Positions 10,426 through 18,797 of a stretch of 27,678 nucleotides of DNA are shown here, in pieces. A program made the position numbers and the translations under genes. Source of the DNA: a virus; IMG/VR virus record IMGVR_UViG_3300041809_001829, positions 1-27,678 of that record. The stretch is one strand, 5' to 3'. Each line of letters opens with the position of its first letter. The first letter of the stretch is position 1. Below the pieces are notes generated by a model. That model was not told the origin of the DNA and made no database searches. It saw only the letters and a program-made list of their open reading frames with translations.

Positions 10426-11208
10426 CTAAAGTGCGGCCAGGTCGGCGAGTAATTGCTGACCGTCGAAGTTGGAAGGAGACAGGCCGGTGTACGCGTTGAT
10501 CCATTCCGGCGCGAATACGGCGTAGCCTTCGTCTCCGTACATCTGGAGGAAGTACCACGTCATTTCGTAGACCTGCCCCCATGTGATCTGCTTGAGGCCG
10601 AGAGGGTATTTGGCGTTGAGCCGGTCCGCCAGCACCGGAATGCAATGTCCACCCCAAGATCCCGGCGCGCCGTCGCCCGTGAGGCCGTTCGGCACGCTCC
10701 ACACGGTTCCGTCCTGCGCGGTGTTGGGCAGGTTCGCCCCCAAATAGAGCCCGCCGAACAGGTCGATGGTCTGCGAGACTTCCGCTACGCTGGTGGTGTT
10801 CACCTGCGCAAAGCCGGTGATTTTGTGCAGCTTGCCCCCCACAGGCAGACCGGTCTTGCGCCAGTATTTCAGGAACGGCAGCATCGCGATGCCGTTGTCC
10901 GTGTCTTGCGGGTCCTGCGGATTGTAGCCGAAAATCTCGTAGATCTTCTCGGCGTCGCCGTCGACGGGTGTGATCGGGTTTCCGGTCATGGCAGACCAGA
11001 ACTGAATCAGGTGAAGGGCGCCGGCTACCACGCAATCGCCCAACTTGTCGTTGAGCAGCATGGGCCAGACGTCAGAAGCCTTTGTCCAATCGACAGACAC
11101 CGCCGCGGGAAGGAACGACAGCTTCAGGTACTTTCGAAGCTGGAACGTTCGGGGGTCGATGACGGGCGGGTGCTTACCGAGAGCACGGCCCGGAACAGGA
11201 TGAATCAT
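10426..11208 (-). CDS. Papain-like cysteine peptidase family protein (260 aa)
   Basis: Leftward gene. LNDKLGDCVVAGALHLIQFW places C59 at the start of a helix, as in papain-fold enzymes. GSWGGHCIPVL gives H188, followed by TWG (209-211), the usual third region. I recall similar GDC ... GGHA ... TWG proteins in soil bacteria and phages, annotated as hypothetical or C1/C39-like. No signal peptide is seen. It could process a phage or host protein or be a moron gene. The ATG has AAGGAGG about 13 nt upstream, overlapping the end of the gene at 11215-11412. Confidence 0.6.
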   Translation of the reverse strand: MIHPVPGRALGKHPPVIDPRTFQLRKYLKLSFLPAAVSVDWTKASDVWPMLLNDKLGDCVVAGALHLIQFWSAMTGNPITPVDGDAEKIYEIFGYNPQDPQDTDNGIAMLPFLKYWRKTGLPVGGKLHKITGFAQVNTTSVAEVSQTIDLFGGLYLGANLPNTAQDGTVWSVPNGLTGDGAPGSWGGHCIPVLADRLNAKYPLGLKQITWGQVYEMTWYFLQMYGDEGYAVFAPEWINAYTGLSPSNFDGQQLLADLAAL

Positions 11209-11214
11209 GTCAGG

Positions 11215-11412
11215 TTACTTGCCTCCTTTGGGCAGGGTCTCCGGGATGAGCACTTTGACGCGTGCCACCACGGTTGTACCGCCCGATTCGTCTACGACCG
11301 GAACCGAATGCACCTGCAATCCGGTCGCGTCCTTGAACTGCTGTAGCTGTTGGGTGATGGACGCTTCGAGCTCGGCCACCATCGTTTGCACTTGCGAGAT
11401 CGTCAGATTCAT
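11215..11412 (-). CDS. Small coiled protein (65 aa)
   Basis: Leftward start MNLTISQVQTMVAELEASIT with GAGGA about 6 nt upstream. A helix (residues 5-30) with heptad spacing is followed by a short beta part (VHSVPVVDESGGTTVVARV). Possibly a small oligomeric accessory protein of the neighbouring protease or glycosyltransferase. No family known. It lies between the two larger genes of the leftward cassette with short gaps, so it is co-transcribed. Confidence 0.65.
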   Translation of the reverse strand: MNLTISQVQTMVAELEASITQQLQQFKDATGLQVHSVPVVDESGGTTVVARVKVLIPETLPKGGK

Positions 11413-11423
11413 TGGTTCCTCTT

Positions 11424-12551
11424 TTACACGAGCGGAAATTTGGCGTCGATCAGTTGTACGTCGTCTTCGTTGCGAGACAGGAAGAAGCGCCGCGTGTCGA
11501 CGCGCAATCCCGGTTTGTTGCCCGCCCACTGCCACAAACCCTGCCAGTCTTTCTTGATGTCCGCGTAGGGGTCGAACGAGTGATCGCGCAGGATGGCCGG
11601 CCGCTCGCCATACCCGCGGTGCACCTTGTTGCCGTGCCAGAAGTGAATGGCGTAGTTGTCGAGGCAGCCGATATTGCCGTTCAGCCTGGCGGCGTGCTTC
11701 CGCCATTCGGTGATCGCGCAGCAATAGCCGGGGATCTCGAGCTGCATTTCCTGGTGGACGTCCGGGAGGCCGGCCAGGCCCACAGCCATGTGGTAGTCTC
11801 CGCTGCCGAGGATACAGGTGTCGAGCAGCTGGTTGATGACCTGGAATCCGGACCGGCGCCAGGCCCACGCGCCCCCGGGAGCACCGGGCCAGAATCCGAA
11901 CGGAAACACTTTCGGCTCCTCGCCCGGCTTATAGGCTTTCGGCGGGTAATAGTAGGTGGCCGTCGATACCTTGTTGCCTTTCTGTGCTTCCGCGATTTGA
12001 CGCTTGCGGGATTCCAGAAATTCTTTGGGATGCGTGAAGTTCCAGGCGAACGAGGAGCTGTGGCGGTAGGGCCGGTGTCCCATCCAACTGGTGGCGGTCG
12101 GCGCCGTCAGGTCCGTGAAGGAATTAAACAGCTGGATGAAGTCGTAGTGCTGGAGCAGGTGGATCGACTCCAGGCCCCAATTGTAGCGGGTGAAATGCAT
12201 GTCGCCGTCGACGTAGCCCGCGTACTTCCAGTCGGGCGGCAGCCGGGCGATCATGAGATTGATCGCGTTCTCTTTGTGCCATATCTCGTCCTGAGTACGC
12301 AGCTGGAGAGAATCGATGTCTTCCGGAACGGTGACTTCGAAGGGGCGGTCGCCAAAGGCGATTTCGACCACGTGAAGCCGGATGTTAGGCGCATCGCGGA
12401 AATGCAGGATGGCCTCGTTGGTCAATTCCCGACGAGTCCGCCAACGCCACGGATTCATGTAGGGAATGATGAGGTGGAGCGTTTGTTCTTCAGACCACTC
12501 AGCCCACGGCTGATGGATGTCGCGGTGTCTGCGGTCCTTGAATTCAATCAT
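11424..12551 (-). CDS. GT-A glycosyltransferase-like protein (375 aa)
   Basis: The start ATG at 12551 is preferred because AGG lies 8 nt upstream; a GTG at 12560 is also possible. A short YAGYVDGDMHF segment carries the D115-G-D117 metal-binding DxD. PGGAWAWRRSGF (225-236) and GSGDYHMAVG (249-258) match the acceptor and general-base region of GT2/GT-A phage glycosyltransferases. HFWHG (303-307) is a likely metal/diphosphate His motif. Substrate unknown. It lies in a leftward cassette behind a ribbon-helix-helix regulator, opposite to all structural genes, as moron genes often do. Confidence 0.7.
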   Translation of the reverse strand: MIEFKDRRHRDIHQPWAEWSEEQTLHLIIPYMNPWRWRTRRELTNEAILHFRDAPNIRLHVVEIAFGDRPFEVTVPEDIDSLQLRTQDEIWHKENAINLMIARLPPDWKYAGYVDGDMHFTRYNWGLESIHLLQHYDFIQLFNSFTDLTAPTATSWMGHRPYRHSSSFAWNFTHPKEFLESRKRQIAEAQKGNKVSTATYYYPPKAYKPGEEPKVFPFGFWPGAPGGAWAWRRSGFQVINQLLDTCILGSGDYHMAVGLAGLPDVHQEMQLEIPGYCCAITEWRKHAARLNGNIGCLDNYAIHFWHGNKVHRGYGERPAILRDHSFDPYADIKKDWQGLWQWAGNKPGLRVDTRRFFLSRNEDDVQLIDAKFPLV

Positions 12552-12729
12552 GGAGTTCACCTGCCTTGGTTTCAGGTTTCGGTAGTTGGAGGTAAGCGCG
12601 CAAAGCAGCTTCCACGACCTCCTGGATAGTGGGGGTCGCCCGGTCCTGCGCGGACCGGATCTTTGCCGCTTCCCATACGTTTTCCGGTATGCGGACGTTT
12701 TTCCAGCCCGTACCGGCTTCTTCTGGCAT
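12544..12729 (-). CDS. Ribbon-helix-helix-like regulator (61 aa)
   Basis: WKNVRIPENVWEAAKIRSAQ, a basic strand, then a helix, a turn (RATPTIQEVVEAALRAYL) and a second helix give the RHH pattern of Arc/CopG-like repressors and antitoxins. There is no toxin partner: the next gene is the glycosyltransferase. It is the first gene of the leftward cassette, and a perfect inverted repeat (12745-12760) lies just upstream, so autoregulation is likely. It overlaps the glycosyltransferase start by 8 nt. Confidence 0.6.
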   Translation of the reverse strand: MPEEAGTGWKNVRIPENVWEAAKIRSAQDRATPTIQEVVEAALRAYLQLPKPETKAGELHD

Positions 12730-12744
12730 GAGCTAAAGCTAGCA

Positions 12745-12760
12745 CAAAATTGTTATTTTG
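12745..12760. promoter_or_regulatory. Candidate operator, perfect inverted repeat
   Basis: CAAAAT-TGTT-ATTTTG, centred in the 48-bp divergent gap between the leftward RHH gene and the rightward gene at 12778. The gap is AT-rich compared with its surroundings and includes TATATC (12762-12767), a possible -10 for the rightward gene. A natural site for the RHH protein. Confidence 0.5.
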
Positions 12761-12777
12761 GTATATCATTCGGGCGT

Positions 12778-13143
12778 ATGGACAAAGCCAGTAAGCAAAT
12801 GCGTCGCGTGGTTATGCCGACGCACCACGTCGTGAATCACGTTCAGAGGAACGCTCCGGAGGAGTTCGTCTCTCCCCTGCTCCGCGAAGTGCACGCCGAC
12901 GCACGCACGGGCCGGGTCATCTTCCACATCGAGACCAGCACCGACGTCGTGAAGGACGCCGCCGGCAGGCCGCGGCCGATGGATCACGAAGTTGATTGGG
13001 AGTCCCTGTTTGGCGGTAAAGCCAACGCGCAGGTGAAAGAATTGGCCGACTTCATCCTGGCGCAGTTCCCGGATGAAATCGGGGAGGGCGAGGGCGCCGT
13101 CGATGTGGCGATCAAACTCCTGAGGCGCCTGAAGGTACCATAA
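12778..13143 (+). CDS. Hypothetical protein (121 aa)
   Basis: ATG 12778 has no clear Shine-Dalgarno, so it may start on a near-leaderless mRNA from the divergent promoter region. His-rich start (MPTHHVVNHVQ), then a conserved-looking acidic C-terminal half (KELADFILAQFPDEIGEGEG). No family recognised. It is divergent from the RHH gene and may be under the same operator. Confidence 0.65.
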   Translation: MDKASKQMRRVVMPTHHVVNHVQRNAPEEFVSPLLREVHADARTGRVIFHIETSTDVVKDAAGRPRPMDHEVDWESLFGGKANAQVKELADFILAQFPDEIGEGEGAVDVAIKLLRRLKVP

Positions 13144-13156
13144 GGCAGGAGAGAAT

Positions 13157-13537
13157 ATGCAACACGGCCATCCGCTTCTCGATAATGAGCACAACGCAGG
13201 GCAGCGCACCACCAGCCACAGAGTAGTGGAGGCGGCGCGCCAGCAGGCAGCCATCGAAGGGCAACATCCGGAGCACGGCAAGTTTCAGCGTAAGTTTCCC
13301 GATTCACCGGATGAATGGAAGTCGCACAATCCGCATCTGCACACGTACCGGGCGCCGGGAGGCGATACCGTGACGGTGCATCACCTGACGCGCGCCGCAG
13401 AGCACGCTGCCGCCCGTGAGGGCAAGGAGGTCGTACCGACTCCCCCCGAAGACCGCAAGGTCAAGGTCAATGGCAAGGAAATGTTCGAACCCGCCGCGCG
13501 CGAGTACTTGGGCGCTCGCCACGGCATCGATCTGTAG
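13157..13537 (+). CDS. Hydrophilic His-rich protein (126 aa)
   Basis: ATG 13157 follows GGCAGGAGAG. The protein is rich in His, Glu, Arg and Pro, with little hydrophobic core (HPLLDNEHNAGQ; HNPHLHTYRAPGG), probably partly disordered. The C-terminal KEMFEPAAREYLGARHG is the best-ordered part. Function unknown. Confidence 0.65.
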   Translation: MQHGHPLLDNEHNAGQRTTSHRVVEAARQQAAIEGQHPEHGKFQRKFPDSPDEWKSHNPHLHTYRAPGGDTVTVHHLTRAAEHAAAREGKEVVPTPPEDRKVKVNGKEMFEPAAREYLGARHGIDL

Positions 13538-13555
13538 CCCTTGAAGGAGAACAAC

Positions 13556-14119
13556 ATGAAGGTAACGCGCCGTTCGATTCTGAAGGCGTCCACGGTATCT
13601 TTGACGGGAGGTAGCGCGCTGCTGCTGACAGGCTGTGGCGTTCAGACCGTTCTTTCGAACCTGGAGCTGGTACTCTCGCTGGCGGAGGAAGCGTTCGCCG
13701 TTGCAGCGCCCCTGTTTCCCGGTATCGGGCCGGTATTGACGGGCCTGATCAACAACTACCTGAACGCTGTCTCGACAGCCATCGATCAAACCTCTGCCCT
13801 GATTCCGGCAGACGGGGTTGTCACGCCGGCGATCGCCTCGCAGATCGCAACCCTGTGGGTGAACGTGGTTCTACCCGTCCTACCGGCCGGCTTGCCGCAG
13901 GTGATCGCAAACGCCCTGCTGAAGATCGAGCCCGCCATCGTCGCTTTCCTGAAGAGCATCGGCGTCATTCCGCCCGCGGCAACGGCCGCAACGGTGGGTG
14001 CGCCCAAGAAGTACACGACCACGCTGAAGGCGAACATCACGATCGCGCCGGCCGACGTGTCGAAGGTGCGGAAGTTCCAGCACCGCGCGAAGGTCCTGGA
14101 AGAAGCCACCAAGAAGTAA
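13556..14119 (+). CDS. Twin-arginine lipoprotein (187 aa)
   Basis: ATG 13556 is set by AAGGAGA (13544-13549); an in-frame TTG at 13541 would precede the SD. R5-R6 in VTRRSILKAS, then a weakly hydrophobic stretch and a lipobox L-T-G-C27, mark a Tat-type lipoprotein. The mature part is hydrophobic-helical (LVLSLAEEAFAVAAPLFPG ...), with a Pro/Ala linker and a basic C-terminus. It would sit on the membrane of the infected or lysogenic host. A superinfection-exclusion or host-surface role is a reasonable guess, not shown. The signal resembles those of acidobacterial lipoproteins. Confidence 0.7.
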   Translation: MKVTRRSILKASTVSLTGGSALLLTGCGVQTVLSNLELVLSLAEEAFAVAAPLFPGIGPVLTGLINNYLNAVSTAIDQTSALIPADGVVTPAIASQIATLWVNVVLPVLPAGLPQVIANALLKIEPAIVAFLKSIGVIPPAATAATVGAPKKYTTTLKANITIAPADVSKVRKFQHRAKVLEEATKK

Positions 14120-14136
14120 CGGCGGAGAAAGACCAC

Positions 14137-14850
14137 ATGGATGAGTCAACGCCGCAGGTTACTATAGCTCTGCCCGTCTGGAACAAAGACGAGACCGCCC
14201 GGGTGCTCTGCCGCCGCGCGATCGCGTCCATCGTCAACTACGTCAGGACTCCGTACGAGATAATCCTGGTGGACAATTGTTCCCCATGCGGCGACGTCCT
14301 CAAGGACAATGAGGACCTCCTCGAACGGATCGGCGGAGGCACTGAGTGGCCGCACTACATCGTGCTGACGCTACCCCGCAATACCGGCTTCGGGCCGGCC
14401 GTCAACCGCGCGCTGAAGCTAGCCACAGGCTCCTACTTCTGCCAGATGAATACGGACGCCGAATTGTTGGAGGATTCCGTCTCGCTCCTGATTCACGCCA
14501 TGCAGGTTCACAATCTCGACGTCGGAATGCCGGAACACTTCGAAAACTGCATGGTGTACGGTCTCGGCAAAGACCAGCAGGTGATGGGAGGGGACTGGCG
14601 CTTCGGTGCGTTCTACGTCGCCCGTATTCGCGCGCTGCGCGCCGTGGGAGGCTACGACGAAGCTTTCGAGATGTGCTATTGGGAGGACACCGATCTGTGG
14701 CGCCGCATGGAGAAGGCAGGCCTGCGCATCGCCGGCTGGCGGGGCACGTGGGTCTCGCATTGGGGTGGCGCTTCTTCGCATCCGGAGCGCGATCGCTACT
14801 TCGCCGAGAACCGCGATCGCTACGCAGAACGGTGGGGAATCAAACTTTAG
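14137..14850 (+). CDS. GT2 family glycosyltransferase (237 aa)
   Basis: Classical GT-A, rhamnosyltransferase-like layout: ALPVWNKDE at the start, EIILVDNCSP (41-50), the sugar-nucleotide site NTGFGPAVNRAL (82-93), the DxD-type NTDAEL (105-110), VGGYDEAF (170-177) and WEDTDLW (182-188) with the catalytic acid. A cytosolic enzyme that adds a sugar from a nucleotide sugar to an unknown acceptor. First of a block with the FkbM methyltransferase and two more GT-like proteins. It follows the lipoprotein by 17 nt. Confidence 0.85.
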   Translation: MDESTPQVTIALPVWNKDETARVLCRRAIASIVNYVRTPYEIILVDNCSPCGDVLKDNEDLLERIGGGTEWPHYIVLTLPRNTGFGPAVNRALKLATGSYFCQMNTDAELLEDSVSLLIHAMQVHNLDVGMPEHFENCMVYGLGKDQQVMGGDWRFGAFYVARIRALRAVGGYDEAFEMCYWEDTDLWRRMEKAGLRIAGWRGTWVSHWGGASSHPERDRYFAENRDRYAERWGIKL

Positions 14851-15530
14851 GAGGGTTCCGTGGGTCTTTCGAATCGCAAATCGCGCGGATCGGGTTGCCC
14901 GACCGAGGGGTCCTGATCGACGTGGGCGCGAACCTCGGCGAGTTCTACAGGTGCGCGCAGACTGCCATGTCTCCCACCAGGTCCCTGTGCGTGGAAATGC
15001 TTGGGGATCTCGCCGCTGCCCTGCAAGGCGACAAACTGTTTCACGATCCCGAGATGGGCCGCTTCGTGGTGCACTGCGCCTGCGGCGATAGAACGGACAC
15101 CGCCAAAACGCACCGCGTCGTGTTTCATCCGTCTTCGTCTTTGCTGCCCTGCAACGAGGAAGTTGGGCTACGTCTCGGCCACAACATGCAGGCCGCGGAA
15201 GAGGCACAGCAGGAATACGTTCCGGTGCTGAAGTTGGATGACCTGGCGGAGCTCTACGAGATCAGACACGTGGATCTGCTGAAGATCGACGTGCAGGGGT
15301 ACGAATCTCGAGTACTTCGCGGCGCCGTCGAAGTTCTGAAGGATACCGATCGTGTGATGGTGGAGATTATCGAGGCCCCCCATTACAGAGGCCAGTCGGA
15401 TCCGGAGGAGATTCGAGGACTGCTGCGCTCCGCCGGCTTTCAGTTTTACATGGAACTGAACCGGGACGTGTTCCCGGACAACGGAGAAGTTTTAGAAGTG
15501 GATGAATTGTGGGTGGTCAAAACATGCTGA
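14832..15530 (+). CDS. FkbM family SAM-dependent methyltransferase (232 aa)
   Basis: RGVLIDVGANLGEFYRCA is the SAM-binding motif I, VDLLKIDVQGYESRVLRGA is the FkbM core motif, and MVEIIEAPHY follows. FkbM enzymes O-methylate sugars or antibiotics, which fits the flanking glycosyltransferases. The start is unsure. GTG 14832 overlaps the previous gene by 19 nt without a good SD. The strong AGGAGGG at 14848-14854 precedes a GTG (14860) in another frame that soon stops. TTG 14895 would cut into the fold. A frameshift near 14860-14895 is possible. Confidence 0.75.
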   Translation: MGNQTLGGFRGSFESQIARIGLPDRGVLIDVGANLGEFYRCAQTAMSPTRSLCVEMLGDLAAALQGDKLFHDPEMGRFVVHCACGDRTDTAKTHRVVFHPSSSLLPCNEEVGLRLGHNMQAAEEAQQEYVPVLKLDDLAELYEIRHVDLLKIDVQGYESRVLRGAVEVLKDTDRVMVEIIEAPHYRGQSDPEEIRGLLRSAGFQFYMELNRDVFPDNGEVLEVDELWVVKTC

Positions 15531-16222
15531 TGCCGTCCTTTTCGATTTGCCATACCACCGCGCGCCCTCACGGCTGGCAGGAGGCCTGCAAGGCGTGGAT
15601 CGGCGCCGCCGAGAGCCCTGTCACGCTCGAATACGTTCTCTGCGTAGACGACCGGTGGGGATTCACCGAATTGCCCGGGTGTCCCGTCGACGGGTTCGAA
15701 GGCACCTGGAAGACCGTCTGGAATCGCGGCCGGAAATGCATGGTGGACGGCGCCGCCGAAGCTGCTGCGTCCTCCACGGGCTACGTCCTGATCCTGAATG
15801 CCGACGATATCTTTCCGCCGCCGCGGTGGGATGACGATCTTCTGCAGGTGCTCGCCGGCCGCCCGCGGGAGGACAAGAAGAAGTACGAGCAGTTCGTGAT
15901 CCAAGTATCGAGCGGGACCAAGGCGGACGAGCGCGGCCTGATGGTCATGCCGATCCTGTCCCGGCCCCGGTATCTGGAGCTAGGTTATGCCCTGTATCCG
16001 CTCTACGACGGGGTGTTCTCCGACGACGATTTCAGCGAGCACGCGCAACACGATGGAATCGTTCTCGACGCCAAGCACCTGGTGTTTCCGCACCGCCACC
16101 CGACCTTCAGACAGGACAGGCAGGGGTGGGATGCGGTATACCAGCATCAGAACGCCAAAGAGAAGTACGAGACAGGCTTCGCCATTTTGACGGAGCGCCG
16201 GGCGAATCAATTTCGGTGTTGA
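15524..16222 (+). CDS. Glycosyltransferase-like protein (232 aa)
   Basis: MLMPSFSICHTTARPHGW at the start and LEYVLCVDDRWGF (about 35-47) give a GT-A-like first half. LILNADDIFPPPRWDDDL (89-106) has the metal-binding DD after the strand, typical of GT2. FPHRHPTF in the last third resembles the HxH region of related phage glycosyltransferases. The start overlaps the FkbM stop; ATG 15530 is an alternative. Sugar and acceptor unknown. Confidence 0.7.
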   Translation: MLMPSFSICHTTARPHGWQEACKAWIGAAESPVTLEYVLCVDDRWGFTELPGCPVDGFEGTWKTVWNRGRKCMVDGAAEAAASSTGYVLILNADDIFPPPRWDDDLLQVLAGRPREDKKKYEQFVIQVSSGTKADERGLMVMPILSRPRYLELGYALYPLYDGVFSDDDFSEHAQHDGIVLDAKHLVFPHRHPTFRQDRQGWDAVYQHQNAKEKYETGFAILTERRANQFRC

Positions 16223-16231
16223 GGAGGTTTT

Positions 16232-16423
16232 ATGCCAGGACGAGGCGGAACAGAATCCGCGGCCGACTATCAGGATTACGACCAGGGCGCGAACAGCGCC
16301 GCAGGTCCCAACGAATTCGGAACTGAATTCGAACCGCAACCCAAGCTCCAGGCCGCCGCCGAGGAAGGCGAAGAAGAGGAAGGCGACGATGGAGAAGGGG
16401 AAGAAGAGGAAGAGGACGAGTAA
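16232..16423 (+). CDS. Small highly acidic protein (63 aa)
   Basis: GAGGAGG lies 7 nt before ATG 16232. The C-terminus is almost only Glu, Asp and Gly (EEGEEEEGDDGEGEEEEEDE), and the N-terminus is polar with no core, so the chain is probably disordered. Such proteins may be chaperones for basic partners or DNA mimics. Function not assignable. A 79-nt gap with a GGCGC/GCGCC hairpin arm pair separates it from the next gene. Confidence 0.65.
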   Translation: MPGRGGTESAADYQDYDQGANSAAGPNEFGTEFEPQPKLQAAAEEGEEEEGDDGEGEEEEEDE

Positions 16424-16502
16424 GCGGAATCAAAAGGAAGGCGCCCTGAAGTCCGCACAGCAGAGCGCCCTCTGTACCAATCGAAAGTGAGTTGAGTCCA
16501 GT

Positions 16503-17051
16503 ATGGCACAAGTAGACGTAATCACGCCCTCAATCGCCAGCCGGGAGCAACTGAGAGCGCAATGTGAGGAATCGGTACGCCGGCAGACCTATCCGCACGT
16601 TCGCCACATTATTGGCATGGACACGGAAGGCATCGGGCCCGGGTTCCTGCGTAACAGGCTGGTGAGAGAGCACTCCACTGCGGAATGGTTGGTGTTCCTG
16701 GACGACGACGATCTGTTGGATCCACAGTACATCGAGTGGCTGATGCCGGAATCGAACGTCGGCGCGAACATCATCTATGCGCCCTGCCGCTATCCACCCG
16801 GCGCACCCTGGCGACCGCCCATCGGCAGATTCGACGAGGCTAGGCTGAGGTCCGCCAATTACATCCCGGTCACCGTCCTGATGCGCCGGGATCTGTTCGA
16901 TGCTGTTGGGGGCTTCCGGATCTCCGTGCCATACGAGGATTGGGATCTGTGGCTCCAGATCTGCGATAGACGGCTTGGTAAGTGGGGCTTCTTCTCGCAC
17001 CCCTGCTGGACCTATCGCCTGCATGGCAACGCCTGGACGCCCGTTCAATGA
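16503..17051 (+). CDS. Compact GT2 glycosyltransferase (182 aa)
   Basis: MAQVDVITPSIASREQL ... GFLRNRLVREHSTAEWLVFLDDDDLLDPQY has the GT2 sugar-nucleotide region and a DDDD (67-70) metal site. VGGFRISVPYEDWDLWLQ carries the second acidic motif. At 182 aa it is shorter than usual GT2 domains but complete to that motif. The Shine-Dalgarno is weak (GAGTTGAGT). Its stop overlaps the terminase start (ATGA at 17048). Confidence 0.8.
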   Translation: MAQVDVITPSIASREQLRAQCEESVRRQTYPHVRHIIGMDTEGIGPGFLRNRLVREHSTAEWLVFLDDDDLLDPQYIEWLMPESNVGANIIYAPCRYPPGAPWRPPIGRFDEARLRSANYIPVTVLMRRDLFDAVGGFRISVPYEDWDLWLQICDRRLGKWGFFSHPCWTYRLHGNAWTPVQ

Positions 17052-18784
17052 AAATCGCCGAGGATCATCCGCCCGGGTTCGAAGCAGACGAGCAGATCCA
17101 CGAACAGGTTGCGGATGCCCTCGCCGGCGAAGATATCGGCAGTTCGCGGCGCATCCGGCGTCTGACGCGATCGCAGATGGTGAAGCTCTCGCGGGCGATC
17201 CTCGCATTCTCTGAACAGCTCGCCGACGTCGAGGCTCACCCGTACCAGCGGGAGTTCGGCCAGCGCGTGATCCTTTCCGTCCTGCTTTCCGACTCGGAGG
17301 ACATCACCGGCCTGTTTTCCCGCCAGTCGGGAAAATCGACGATCGTTGCGGTGATTGTCAACGGCATGATGGTGATGCTGCCACTATTGGCGAACCTACA
17401 TACCGATCCGGACAAAGAAGAGTCGCCGCCCGTGTTCGAGGACCCGCGCATTCAGAAATTCAAGCGCGGCTTTTGGGTGGGCATCTATGCGCCGTCGCAT
17501 GAGCAGTCCGGCCTGCTGTTCGACAAGATCCTGTATTACCTGCACTCTGACCACGCCCGGGAGATCATGGCGGACGAGGAGATCGGGATCGAGCTGGACG
17601 ACAAGAAGGACTCCGCGCGCGCCGCGCTGCCCAACGGGTCCTACGCCAAATGCCACTCGTCCGCTCTCCAGGCCAAGATCGAGGGTGCTAGCTGGCACCT
17701 GATCATCGGCGAGGAAGCGCAGGACATCCACGCCTTCGTCTGGCGCAAGTCGATCATCCCCATGGCCGCGTCGACGGCCGCCAGCTTCGTGCAGATCGGC
17801 ACCTGCAACATGGTGCGCAGCGCCTTCTACGACAAGTGCCAGGCGAACGCCCGCCTGGATGCCAAGCAGAAGAACACCATTCTGCGGCTGCACTTCCAGT
17901 ACGACTACGAGGTGGCCGCGAAGTACAACCGCTGGTACCGTGTCCACGTTCAGAAGAAGATGGCCGAGTTGGGCTACGACTCCGACGAGTTCCGGATGTC
18001 GTACCGGCTCCATTGGATTCTCGAAAGGGGAATGTTCGTCGAGCCGACCCTGTTCGACCTGATGGGCAAGAACTACTCCCCGACCACGTACGACCCGGTG
18101 AACGTGGTCTATGTGGGCATCGACGTCGGGAAGTCCGAAAGTTCCACGATTGTAACGGTGGTGCATCCCGACTACACTAAAGGAGGTTTCGTAGGCGAAG
18201 GAGACTTCCGGTGTCACAAGCGAGTTTTGAATTGGCTGGATATTCGAGGCGACGATTACGTCGCGCAGTTCAGCCAGGTCCGGGACTTCCTCGCCAACTA
18301 CCGGGCACTGAAACGGATCATGATCGACGCCACTGGCGTCGGTGCTGCGATGGCGGACATGCTGGCAAATTACTTCCGCGCGCAGTTAGAATCGGGCGAG
18401 CTGGAACTGATCAGGTTCATAGCGGACCCGCAGACCAATCACGACGGTTACACACGCCTGTTACAGGACTTGCAGAACGAGCGATTCGAGTACCCCAATT
18501 CCGAAAGAGCCCGCAAGGGGCAGAAGCAGCGGAATTTCGTTCAGCAGATGACCAATCTGCAGAAGGTATACCGCGGTGCATTCCTGACCGTGGAAGCTGG
18601 AGAAGAAACCCCGTATAAGGACTACTGCTCCAGCCTGATGCTCGGCTGCTTGGCCTGTGATTACGTCTCCGAAGAGAACACGGAGATTACGGAGAGCGAC
18701 AACTTTTTTATGCAGGAAGGCCGGAATCGCCGTCAGCGATCGCGCGGACTTGCATCCGAGAGGGATTTGCCGTTCTATCGTTAG
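17048..18784 (+). CDS. terL: Terminase large subunit (578 aa)
   Basis: DNA-packaging motor ATPase and nuclease. The Walker A-like SRQSGKST is at 91-98 and the Walker B-like HLIIGEEAQD at about 217-226. The C-terminal RNase H-like nuclease has D359 (VYVGIDVGKSES), D427 (RIMIDATGVG) and D525 (YKDYCSSLM). ATG 17048 is set by the ATGA overlap. No separate small subunit is obvious just upstream, where a glycosyltransferase sits. It starts the packaging and structural module. Confidence 0.93.
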   Translation: MKIAEDHPPGFEADEQIHEQVADALAGEDIGSSRRIRRLTRSQMVKLSRAILAFSEQLADVEAHPYQREFGQRVILSVLLSDSEDITGLFSRQSGKSTIVAVIVNGMMVMLPLLANLHTDPDKEESPPVFEDPRIQKFKRGFWVGIYAPSHEQSGLLFDKILYYLHSDHAREIMADEEIGIELDDKKDSARAALPNGSYAKCHSSALQAKIEGASWHLIIGEEAQDIHAFVWRKSIIPMAASTAASFVQIGTCNMVRSAFYDKCQANARLDAKQKNTILRLHFQYDYEVAAKYNRWYRVHVQKKMAELGYDSDEFRMSYRLHWILERGMFVEPTLFDLMGKNYSPTTYDPVNVVYVGIDVGKSESSTIVTVVHPDYTKGGFVGEGDFRCHKRVLNWLDIRGDDYVAQFSQVRDFLANYRALKRIMIDATGVGAAMADMLANYFRAQLESGELELIRFIADPQTNHDGYTRLLQDLQNERFEYPNSERARKGQKQRNFVQQMTNLQKVYRGAFLTVEAGEETPYKDYCSSLMLGCLACDYVSEENTEITESDNFFMQEGRNRRQRSRGLASERDLPFYR

Positions 18785-18797
18785 GTGAGGTGTAACG

